From positions 1 through 10,031 of the forward strand of contig CAJTSK010000059.1 in the NCBI GenBank assembly GCA_910578835.1: DNA of 10,031 bases, in the 5' to 3' direction. The notes beneath the pieces are model-generated. The model saw only the letters and a list, made by a program, of their open reading frames with translations. It did not search any database and was not told where the DNA came from. A program made the position numbers and the translations under genes. Position 1 is the stretch's first letter, and each line of letters begins with the position of its first letter. The stretch comes from an uncultured Muribaculum sp. Its GTDB lineage: Bacteria > Bacteroidota > Bacteroidia > Bacteroidales > Muribaculaceae. Shown here in pieces: positions 1-6,181 of the stretch.

Positions 1-7
1 CATATTC

Positions 8-62
8 GCAACCCCAAAGTGGGTTGCAGAACACCCATGGCATAGTGCAACCCTTACAGGGT
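8..62. repeat. Cluster of short palindromes (alternative hairpins)
   Basis: GCAACCC (8-14) pairs with GGGTTGC (21-27). GGGTTGCA (21-28) can instead pair with TGCAACCC (46-53), so two mutually exclusive hairpins are possible. ACCCT (50-54) and AGGGT (58-62) form a third small hairpin. No gene accompanies them. They belong to the palindrome-rich intergenic stretch that continues to about 780. A terminator for an upstream gene outside the window is not excluded, but no T-run follows the stems. Confidence 0.5.
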
Positions 63-89
63 AGTCGCAGATGATTGGCGCCATCGTAA

Positions 90-148
90 CCACGGGTATG
101 CCGCCGGCATTACCCGCGGCTAACGACATCTTTCCCCTGTCGGGGAAA
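90..148. repeat. Palindromic repeat module, partial copy of the composite element
   Basis: A long imperfect hairpin (90-119) joins CACGGGT and ACCCGCGG arms around ATGCC/GGCAT. It is followed by GGCTAA and a second hairpin, TTTCCCC (131-137) with GGGGAAA (142-148) around a TGTC loop. The order (large stem, then GGCTAA, then a CCCC-tetraloop-GGGG hairpin) matches the left half of the elements at 174-424 and 441-653, so this looks like a diverged partial copy. It lies in a stretch without genes. Confidence 0.6.
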
Positions 149-173
149 ATCCAAGACAACACATGCCACGGTT

Positions 174-424
174 GATGATTCCCTTGCGGGAAACATTAAT
201 AAATCACCATCTGTCCGGGGGTATCACTGCGTTCAACCCCCGGCTAAGCATGGAATATCCCCTATCGGGGATTGGTGGCGTGGATGGAATGCACATGTGT
301 TGGGGATTGGTGGCGCGGGTAGATGCATCCCCGTATGGGGATGGTCTGATGTGTAGCCGTGGGTTGAGCGCAGCGATACCCACGGACCGTTAAAGGCGCA
401 ATAAAAGTTTCCGGTAGGAATCCT
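174..424. repeat. Composite quasi-palindromic repeat, copy 1 (complete)
   Basis: Six hairpins lie in mirror order. A is TTCCC/GGGAA (179-192). B is CCGGGGGT (215-222) with ACCCCCGG (236-243). C is ATCCCC (257-262) with GGGGAT (267-272). C' is CATCCCC (326-332) with GGGGATG (337-343). B' is CCGTGGGT (357-364) with ACCCACGG (378-385). A' is TTCC/GGAA (409-420). The 13-nt loops of B and B' are near reverse complements of each other, and A' is close to the reverse complement of A, so the 250-bp unit is a large imperfect inverted repeat built from hairpins. No transposase or credible coding sequence is inside; open frames across it are by-products of the repeats. Family unknown to me. It could be a non-autonomous, REP-like or MITE-like element. 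Confidence 0.7.
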
Positions 425-440
425 CAACGATGTTAATATA

Positions 441-653
441 GATGATTCCTATCGGAAACAAAATAACTGTGATATTCGCTGTCCGGGGGTATCGCTACGC
501 TCAACCCCCGGCTAAGCATGGAATATCCCCTGTCGGGGATTGGCTGCGCGGATGGAATGCCTGTATGCAAGGATTGGCTGCGCGGATGTGTGCTGATGCA
601 TCCCCGTATGGGGATGGTCTGACATGTAGCCGTGGGTTGAGCGCAGCGATACC
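441..653. repeat. Composite quasi-palindromic repeat, copy 2 (right end missing)
   Basis: It repeats the unit at 174-424 with a shift of about 267-273 bp. A is at 446-456, B is CCGGGGGT (483-490) with ACCCCCGG (504-511), C is 525-540, C' is 599-616, and B' opens with CCGTGGGT at 630-637. The closing arm of B' and all of A' are absent: after GATACC (648-653) the sequence switches abruptly to the heptamer array. The centre contains an exact 18-nt direct repeat (537-554 and 571-588, GGATTGGCTGCGCGGATG) at a 34-nt offset. No gene is seen. Confidence 0.7.
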
Positions 654-743
654 AACTGAAAACTGAAAACTGAAAACTGAAAACTGAAAACTGAAAACTG
701 AAAACTGAAAACCGAAAACTGAAAACCGAAAACTGAAAACTGA
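654..743. repeat. Tandem heptamer array (AACTGAA)n
   Basis: Twelve complete 7-bp units run from 654 to 737, followed by a partial unit at 738-743. Ten units read AACTGAA; those at 710 and 724 read AACCGAA. There are no spacers, so this is a simple tandem repeat and not a CRISPR array. The array joins the truncated palindromic element on its left to the short palindromic element on its right. It ends about 140 bp upstream of the predicted susC promoter box. Simple arrays of this kind can change copy number by slippage. Minus-strand frames reading Phe-Ser-Val-Phe are artefacts of the 21-nt periodicity. Confidence 0.9.
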
Positions 744-781
744 CATTGCCCGGAAGGGGCAAGATGCCTGTTACCCGCCGG
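741..781. repeat. Short palindromic repeat shared with the far side of the locus (left copy)
   Basis: The element carries TTGCCC (746-751) and GGGCAA (757-762) around a 5-nt loop, followed by a GTTACCC motif. A closely matching element with the same opening TGACATTGCCC and the same GTTACCC tail occurs at 9902-9942, beyond the last gene. The left outer arm seen in the distal copy is missing here because the heptamer array abuts it. The T-run needed for a terminator is absent. Confidence 0.6.
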
Positions 782-834
782 TTTGAATTGTTGAATAGCT
801 ATACGACGCACGGTAAATGTTAAAGTTTGCAAAT

Positions 835-843
835 GGGGGGGGG
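835..843 (+). other. G9 homopolymer tract upstream of the susC promoter
   Basis: Nine consecutive G residues lie in otherwise AT-rich sequence, 11 bp before the 10-bp inverted repeat and 41 bp before the TATATTTG box. Homopolymeric G tracts of this length are prone to slipped-strand length change. The position could let length changes alter promoter geometry, but no variation can be seen in a single sequence. Confidence 0.6.
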
Positions 844-853
844 TATTTTAGTG

Positions 854-881
854 CATTTTTAATCAAAGTTCATTAAAAATG
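854..881 (+). promoter_or_regulatory. Perfect 10-bp inverted repeat, candidate operator of the sus-like operon
   Basis: CATTTTTAAT (854-863) and ATTAAAAATG (872-881) are exact reverse complements separated by 8 nt. The repeat ends 3 bp before the TATATTTG box and covers the place where a -33 TTTG element would be expected, and no good -33 element is seen there. This suggests a dimeric regulator binding over the -33 region, either activating a promoter with a weak -33 box or blocking it. The regulator is not in the window. An AT-rich cruciform without a protein partner is the alternative. Confidence 0.5.
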
Positions 882-884
882 ATT

Positions 885-892
885 TATATTTG
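885..892 (+). promoter_or_regulatory. Putative -7 promoter box (TATATTTG) of the sus-like operon
   Basis: TATATTTG matches the Bacteroidetes -7 consensus TAnnTTTG exactly and is identical to the box before the gene at 8961. Transcription would start near 898-900, giving a leader of about 270 nt before susC. The -33 element is poor, which would fit a promoter that depends on an activator. The call rests on motif match and position only. Confidence 0.55.
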
Positions 893-898
893 CGCCTG

Positions 899-1166
899 TA
901 CTTACTTCACATCTCCCCATGCGGGAGAAGAATGATAAGATAGCGTTAAAGATAGTTAGAAAGAGTCTTAAAGAAGCAACAACATTATTTCACAGAATCC
1001 GGCGGCTGACGACACACACATAGTGAAGCGACAGTCAATGGCTTATAGGCGTCTGCCTACCTCATCTTTAACAACGGCAAAGTCAACCTGACACATTGAC
1101 ACAGCCATGAAGCCACGTAAAATAAAGAGAGATAACTAAATAATGTAAAACTAAACAAACTCTTGC
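899..1166 (+). promoter_or_regulatory. Long 5' leader of the sus-like operon
   Basis: There are about 268 nt between the predicted start of transcription and the susC ATG. A long-range inverted repeat joins GTTAAAGAT (945-953) with ATCTTTAAC (1064-1072). Local hairpins are CTCCC/GGGAG (913-927), TAGGC/GCCTA around GTCT (1046-1059) and GTCAA/TTGAC (1082-1100). A 34-codon open frame (919-1023) and a 10-codon one (1107-1139) lie within it; neither has convincing coding signals. No known riboswitch class is recognised. The folding suggests post-transcriptional control, which is inference. Confidence 0.4.
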
Positions 1167-4100
1167 ATGAAGAACATTTGTTTTCAAATGAACCGGAAGG
1201 CATGGATTGTCACCTTGATGGTCCTGATGCTTTCTTTTCCGGCGTTGGCGCAGAAAATTACCGTCAGCGGTACTGTGACCGACAACACCGGTGAGCCCCT
1301 AATCGGAGCGAGCGTCGTTGCAAAAGGATCGCAACTGGGCACAGCCACCGACTTCGACGGCAACTATCGCCTTGAAGTAGCTCCCAATGCCACACTCGTG
1401 TTTTCTTATGTAGGCTACGACGTCAAGGAAGTCGCGGTCAACGGACAGACCACCATCAACGTAACTCTTTCAGAGAACTCGGTAGTGCTCAACGAGGTAG
1501 TCGCTATCGGTTACGGTGTTGTCAAAAAGAGCGACGCCACCGGTTCAGTAGCCATGATCAAGCCTGACGACGTAGAGGCAGGTATGGCTGTATCCGCACA
1601 GGACCTCCTCGTAGGAGCAAGCCCGGGCGTTACAGTAACCACCAACGGCGGTGACCCGACTGGTAATGCTACCATCCGTATCCGCGGCGGTTCATCATTG
1701 TCGGCCAACAACAACCCCCTTATCGTAATCGACGGTGTGCCGATGACCGACCAGTCAACTGCCGGCGGTACCAACGCGCTTACCATGGTAAACCCGCAGA
1801 ACATCGAGACAATGACAATCCTTAAGGATGCGTCAGCAACCGCCATCTACGGTAGCCGCGCATCTAACGGTGTCATCATCATCACCACCAAGAAAGGTAA
1901 AAGCGGCAAGCCGCAGATTAACTTTGCAGCCAACTGGCATGTCAACACTGCCCGCAAGACACTCAAGCTCATGGATGCAAACCAGTTTGCCGGTGTAATC
2001 AGGGAATACGGTAACGAACGTGCCAACAACCTTCTCAACGAGTTTGTCAACGAAAACGGCAACCCCATCTACAACACTGACTGGCAGAAAGAAGTGCTCC
2101 GCACCTCATTCTCTCAGGACTACAACTTGTCAATCGGTGGTTCAGCCGGCATACTTCCCTATCGTGTCAACGCTTCATATACCAACAACAACGGTATCGT
2201 GAAGACTTCAGGCATGGAGCGTACGACCGTAGGCATCAACCTGTCGCCCAAGTTCTTTGACGGCAAGCTGTCAATCAACGCCAATGTGATGGGTACCTAT
2301 ATCAAGAGCCAGGAAGCCGACCTCGGTGCCATCGGCGGCGCTATCGCGATGAGCCCGACCGTACCGGTACGCTATGACTATCCTACCAACGGCAGCTTCG
2401 GTCGCCCGATGTTCAACGGTTACTACAACATCACCCAGACCACCGGTAGCCCCGAAGGACAGGCAAGCCAGAACCCCGTACAGCTTCTTAACGACCGCAA
2501 GGCAGTAGGCGAAGTGTACTCATCGACCGGAAATATCCAGATTGACTATGCTCTTCACTGGGTGCCCGAACTTCACTTCAACCTCAACCTCGGTTATCAG
2601 GTATCAAAAAACACCTGGGACACCGACATCGAGCAAAACTCAATCATGGCATGGCGCGGCAACTACAACGACGGTGCAGGTACAACCTACCACAAGTATG
2701 AGCTTCAGCGCAACACCCTTCTTGACTTCTACATCAACTACCGCAAGGACTTTGAGGTAATCAAGTCAAATGTCGATGCCATGGTAGGTTACTCATGGCA
2801 GCACTTCGACTACCACGGACGCGAGGCAACACGCATCAGCACCCTCGGTTTCTACAACAGCTTCGCCGCCAACTCAATCTTCCAGGGCGGAACCTACACT
2901 CTTGACACCGACCCTGCCACCGAGGCTCACATCGGTCACACCTACAATGACGCACCCCTTACCCGCTGGGCGGCACCGCTTCAGCTTGTGTCATTCTTCG
3001 GTCGCTTGAACTACACATTTGACGACACCTACCTCCTTACCTTCACTCTCCGTAACGACGGTAGCTCACGCTTCAACAAAGACAACCGCTGGGGTCTCTT
3101 CCCCGCGCTTGCCCTCGGATGGAAGATTATCAACATGCCTTTCATGGAAAGCGCCCATGACTTCATGAACGACTTCAAGCTCCGTCTCGGCTGGGGTGTT
3201 ACAGGTCAGCAGGACATAAGCAGCTACTTCCCCTATCTTGCCACCTACACCAGCTCTTACCAGAACGGATTCCACTATCTTGACCCGTCGGGAAGCGGAC
3301 AATGGATCGACCCGCTCTATCCTAACGCCTACAACCCCGACATCAAGTGGGAAGAAACCACTACCTGGAACATCGGTGTAGACCTCGCGTTCCTTGACAA
3401 CCGCATCACAGTGGCAGCCGACTGGTACAAGCGCCAGACCAAGGACCTGCTTTCATTCCTTCCCGTAGGCGGCTTCAACACATCCAACTTCATGAACTAC
3501 AATATCGGTGACATGGAAAATACGGGTGTTGAAATCACCATCGGCGCACGCCCTGTCGTAACCCGCGACTTCACCTGGAACACCTCGCTGAATTTCGGTT
3601 ATAACAAAAACAAGATTACCCGCCTCTCAGGAGCGTCTACAATGATCGGCGCCGAGGCAATCCCCAACGGAACCGGCGGTAACATCTCTTACCACATGGT
3701 AGGCGAGCCTGCGTTCACCTTCATGGTTTACGAGCAGGTATATGACGCTGACGGCAATCCTCTTGAAGGACAGTATGTCGACCAGAACGGTGACGGTATC
3801 ATCAACGACAGTGACCTCATCAAGTTCCACTCAAAAGACCCGAAGGCAACTTTCACCTGGAACAACAACTTCACCTACAAAAACTGGGACCTCGGTATCT
3901 CACTGCGTGCCAACGTAGGCAACTATGTGTACAACAACCCCAAGTTTGAAAGCTCACGCGTGTTCAACACAGCTGCCGCACAGTATCAGCTCACCAACCT
4001 CTTTGCTGACACTTACCTCTTCAAGAAAGAGGACAGCCAGCTCAACAAGAGCAGCTACTTCGTAGAGAATGCAAGCTTCATCCGCTGCGACAACATCACA

Positions 4101-4283
4101 CTCGGCTACACATTTGACAAGCTGCTCAGCGGCAACCTCAACCTCCGCCTGTTTGGTGCAGTCCAGAATCCTTTTGTAATCACCAAGTATAAAGGTCTTG
4201 ACCCGGAAGTATTCTCCGGCGTGGACAACAACTGCTATCCGCGACCCATCACCTGCACTCTTGGTCTTGTAGCTACATTCTAA
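1167..4283 (+). CDS. susC: SusC-type TonB-dependent outer-membrane glycan transporter
   Basis: This is the outer-membrane beta-barrel that imports oligosaccharides with energy from TonB-ExbBD, working as a complex with the SusD protein encoded next. The 1038-residue length is normal for the family. A signal peptide is followed by a likely signal peptidase I site after FPALA (residue 28). A carboxypeptidase-regulatory-like beta domain spans about 31-105. NEVVAIGYG (109-117) is the conserved segment before the plug. The plug carries IRIRGGSSL (170-178), PLIVIDGVPM (184-193) and LKDASATAIYGSRASNGVI (219-237), all SusC-family signatures. The rest is barrel, ending in an aromatic residue (VATF). 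DQNGDGIINDSD (872-883) resembles a calcium-binding loop common in SusC proteins. ATG at 1188 (residue 8) is an alternative start that would leave a shorter signal peptide. First gene of the operon, 34 bp before susD. Starch or another alpha-glucan as substrate is inferred from the SusE/SusF-like neighbours, not from this protein. Confidence 0.95.
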   Translation: MKNICFQMNRKAWIVTLMVLMLSFPALAQKITVSGTVTDNTGEPLIGASVVAKGSQLGTATDFDGNYRLEVAPNATLVFSYVGYDVKEVAVNGQTTINVTLSENSVVLNEVVAIGYGVVKKSDATGSVAMIKPDDVEAGMAVSAQDLLVGASPGVTVTTNGGDPTGNATIRIRGGSSLSANNNPLIVIDGVPMTDQSTAGGTNALTMVNPQNIETMTILKDASATAIYGSRASNGVIIITTKKGKSGKPQINFAANWHVNTARKTLKLMDANQFAGVIREYGNERANNLLNEFVNENGNPIYNTDWQKEVLRTSFSQDYNLSIGGSAGILPYRVNASYTNNNGIVKTSGMERTTVGINLSPKFFDGKLSINANVMGTYIKSQEADLGAIGGAIAMSPTVPVRYDYPTNGSFGRPMFNGYYNITQTTGSPEGQASQNPVQLLNDRKAVGEVYSSTGNIQIDYALHWVPELHFNLNLGYQVSKNTWDTDIEQNSIMAWRGNYNDGAGTTYHKYELQRNTLLDFYINYRKDFEVIKSNVDAMVGYSWQHFDYHGREATRISTLGFYNSFAANSIFQGGTYTLDTDPATEAHIGHTYNDAPLTRWAAPLQLVSFFGRLNYTFDDTYLLTFTLRNDGSSRFNKDNRWGLFPALALGWKIINMPFMESAHDFMNDFKLRLGWGVTGQQDISSYFPYLATYTSSYQNGFHYLDPSGSGQWIDPLYPNAYNPDIKWEETTTWNIGVDLAFLDNRITVAADWYKRQTKDLLSFLPVGGFNTSNFMNYNIGDMENTGVEITIGARPVVTRDFTWNTSLNFGYNKNKITRLSGASTMIGAEAIPNGTGGNISYHMVGEPAFTFMVYEQVYDADGNPLEGQYVDQNGDGIINDSDLIKFHSKDPKATFTWNNNFTYKNWDLGISLRANVGNYVYNNPKFESSRVFNTAAAQYQLTNLFADTYLFKKEDSQLNKSSYFVENASFIRCDNITLGYTFDKLLSGNLNLRLFGAVQNPFVITKYKGLDPEVFSGVDNNCYPRPITCTLGLVATF

Positions 4284-4306
4284 TAGTTCCATTAAACAAT
4301 AAAATC

Positions 4307-4310
4307 AGGA
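4307..4310 (+). promoter_or_regulatory. Shine-Dalgarno-like AGGA before susD
   Basis: AGGA lies 7 nt before the ATG at 4318. It is the only clear purine-rich ribosome-binding signal in the operon; the other starts lack one, as is common in Bacteroidetes. It supports the chosen susD start. Confidence 0.4.
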
Positions 4311-4317
4311 TACAAAT

Positions 4318-6147
4318 ATGAAATCCATAAACAAAATATTTATCGCAACTGCTGTTGCGGCATCAATGGGACTCGGCGCATGTACCGACGACCTGAACCA
4401 GATGCCCACCGACCCCAGTACGATTACAGCATCTGACTTCAGCAAAGACCCGGAAGGCTACATGAACCGCGTGCTTGCCGACGTGTACCTGCAATTTGCC
4501 ACTTACGGCGCCAACGGTGACACCCCGGTAAAAGATTTCGACGGAGGTATGGCAGCTTTCCAGCGCGCAATGTTTATCGCTGAAGAAATCCCTACCGACG
4601 AGGCATGCTGGCTCTGGGACCCCGACAAATACGGCAACCTCAATTACGGTCTTGTCACTTCCGATGTATCAGCCGTGCTCGGTTTCTACTCACGCCTGAT
4701 GATCAACATCACTCTCTGCAACGACTTTATCCAGACCGTGGAGAGCAACGCATTCGGACTTAACGACGCCCAGAAGGCAATGGCTCAGGACTATGTGCGC
4801 CAGTGCAAAATCCTAAGAGCAGGATGTTACTTCTACTACATCAACTTCTTCGGCGACGTACCTTATGCCGACGAGACCACTCCTATCGGCGCGACTCCCG
4901 CACAGTTGCCGCGTGCCGAGGTATTCAACCTCGTGACAGCCGACCTCGAAAAGGTGGTAGCAGAGTTTGAGCCTAACCAGAAGCCCCACTACGGCTTTGT
5001 AGGCCTTGACGTAGCAGAGTCAATCCTTGTAAAATTCTACCTCAACGCAGAAGTATTTACCGGAACCCCGATGTATGACAAGTGTTACGCTCACGCCAAG
5101 AATGTCATCGACCGTCTTGGTCACGGCGGACACCAGGATTCAGGTCTTGCCGACTATTATATACAGCTCTTCTCAGCCAACAACAAGCAGTATGCCATCG
5201 GCGGAGCAAACGCTGTCAACGAGATTATCTGGACCATCCCCCAGGACCGCGTTGAACTTACCTCCTATTCAGGAGCGGCATTCCTTCTTTCAGGCTGGGT
5301 AGGCACCAACGGTGTATCCACTACCGTTAAAGCTCCGGTGCGTGAGGACTATGACTCTCAGGAAGCATTTGACAAAGCAAAAGAAGAATATAATAAAGTA
5401 GCCAACGACCCTGAAAAGTCATGGACATGCAACTCTGACTATACATTCAACGGCGTGGAATATGCTTTCGACCCCAAAGAGAAAGCTCATATCGCAATGA
5501 ACTGGTATAACATCAACGACGGATGGAAATGTATGGTGGCACGCGAGTCATTCGTAAAGAAATTTGAATGGACCGACCCCGACATGTCAGTAACAAAGGA
5601 TACCCGTGTAGCCCTCTGGCGCACATCAAAGGATGGCTTCACTTCATCCAACCCGAATCTTTCCGGTTCAGGCTGGGGCGCCAACGGTTACCTCGCTCCC
5701 AAGTTTACCAACTTCGCGATTGATGCCAACGGCGAGATTGACAATCTTCTCAGCCCGCCCGCAAGCGACAAGCAGGCATGCGGCGACTACGGCGTGATAC
5801 GTCTTGCCGAGATTTACCTCTCAGCTGCCGAGGCAATCATGCAGGGTGGCGGCGGTTCACAGGCTGAAGCACTCAAGTATGTCAACTTCATCCGCACCCG
5901 TGCCGGCGTAGACCCCTTCACCACTCTTACCATCGACAACCTGCGCGACGAGCGTTGCCGCGAGCTTTATCAGGAATGTACCCGCCGCACCGACCTTATC
6001 CGCTACAACCAGTGGTGCTATGGTTACACCTGGGAATGGAAAGGCGGTTCGGAACTTGGTCGTGACCTTCCCGAATACACCAAGCTCTATCCCTATCCGA
6101 GCAATATCATAACCGCGTCAGGCTACAAGCAGAACCCCGGTTACTAA
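4318..6147 (+). CDS. susD: SusD/RagB-type surface glycan-binding lipoprotein
   Basis: This is the lid and glycan-capture subunit that sits on SusC at the cell surface. It has 609 residues, a little longer than the classical starch SusD. The signal peptide ends in the lipobox LGAC (Cys22), followed by TDDLN, an acidic stretch that fits a Bacteroidetes lipoprotein surface-export signal. The N-terminal SusD-like domain covers roughly 25-215. The SusD/RagB C-terminal domain includes YGVIRLAEIYLSAAEAI (from about 490), a long helix, and LRDERCRELYQECTRR (from about 542), which are typical alpha-helical SusD signatures. W98 and W100 after the TDEA motif are candidates for glycan-stacking aromatics, but matching them to known SusD binding residues needs an alignment. 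It lies 34 bp after susC and 34 bp before the next lipoprotein gene, so co-transcription is expected. Confidence 0.93.
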   Translation: MKSINKIFIATAVAASMGLGACTDDLNQMPTDPSTITASDFSKDPEGYMNRVLADVYLQFATYGANGDTPVKDFDGGMAAFQRAMFIAEEIPTDEACWLWDPDKYGNLNYGLVTSDVSAVLGFYSRLMINITLCNDFIQTVESNAFGLNDAQKAMAQDYVRQCKILRAGCYFYYINFFGDVPYADETTPIGATPAQLPRAEVFNLVTADLEKVVAEFEPNQKPHYGFVGLDVAESILVKFYLNAEVFTGTPMYDKCYAHAKNVIDRLGHGGHQDSGLADYYIQLFSANNKQYAIGGANAVNEIIWTIPQDRVELTSYSGAAFLLSGWVGTNGVSTTVKAPVREDYDSQEAFDKAKEEYNKVANDPEKSWTCNSDYTFNGVEYAFDPKEKAHIAMNWYNINDGWKCMVARESFVKKFEWTDPDMSVTKDTRVALWRTSKDGFTSSNPNLSGSGWGANGYLAPKFTNFAIDANGEIDNLLSPPASDKQACGDYGVIRLAEIYLSAAEAIMQGGGGSQAEALKYVNFIRTRAGVDPFTTLTIDNLRDERCRELYQECTRRTDLIRYNQWCYGYTWEWKGGSELGRDLPEYTKLYPYPSNIITASGYKQNPGY

Positions 6148-6153
6148 TCACAA

Positions 6154-6167
6154 AGAATTGTTATTCT
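6154..6167 (+). other. Small intergenic hairpin between susD and the SusE-like gene
   Basis: AGAAT (6154-6158) and ATTCT (6163-6167) pair around a TGTT loop in the 34-bp gap. There is no T-run, so it is not an intrinsic terminator. It could mildly influence transcript processing or stability between the transporter genes and the lipoprotein genes, but 5-bp AT-rich stems are common by chance. Confidence 0.2.
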
Positions 6168-6181
6168 GACAACTTAACTTT

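Noticed and set aside
163..666. Open frames of 60-76 codons across the palindromic repeats, both strands
   Set aside because: They coincide with the hairpin repeats, and similar peptide strings arise wherever the repeat occurs; no coding features.
90..743. CRISPR array
   Set aside because: The repeats are palindromic units of unequal length or spacer-free heptamers; no regular direct repeat plus unique spacer pattern and no cas gene.
741..760. TTGACA-like -35 promoter element in the flanking repeats
   Set aside because: TGACATT belongs to the repeated palindromic element found at both ends, and Bacteroidetes promoters do not use the TTGACA consensus.
174..781. Insertion sequence
   Set aside because: Inverted symmetry is present but no transposase or remnant is encoded, so it is listed only as a repeat.
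433..832. Overlapping minus-strand open frames rich in Phe-Ser-Val-Phe repeats
   Set aside because: They are produced by the 7-bp tandem repeat read in all frames (21-nt period) plus palindromic repeat sequence; there is no ribosome-binding signal, domain or sensible composition.
3954..4292. Minus-strand open frame of 112 codons opposite the end of susC
   Set aside because: An antisense shadow of a clear SusC reading frame, with no homology features of its own.
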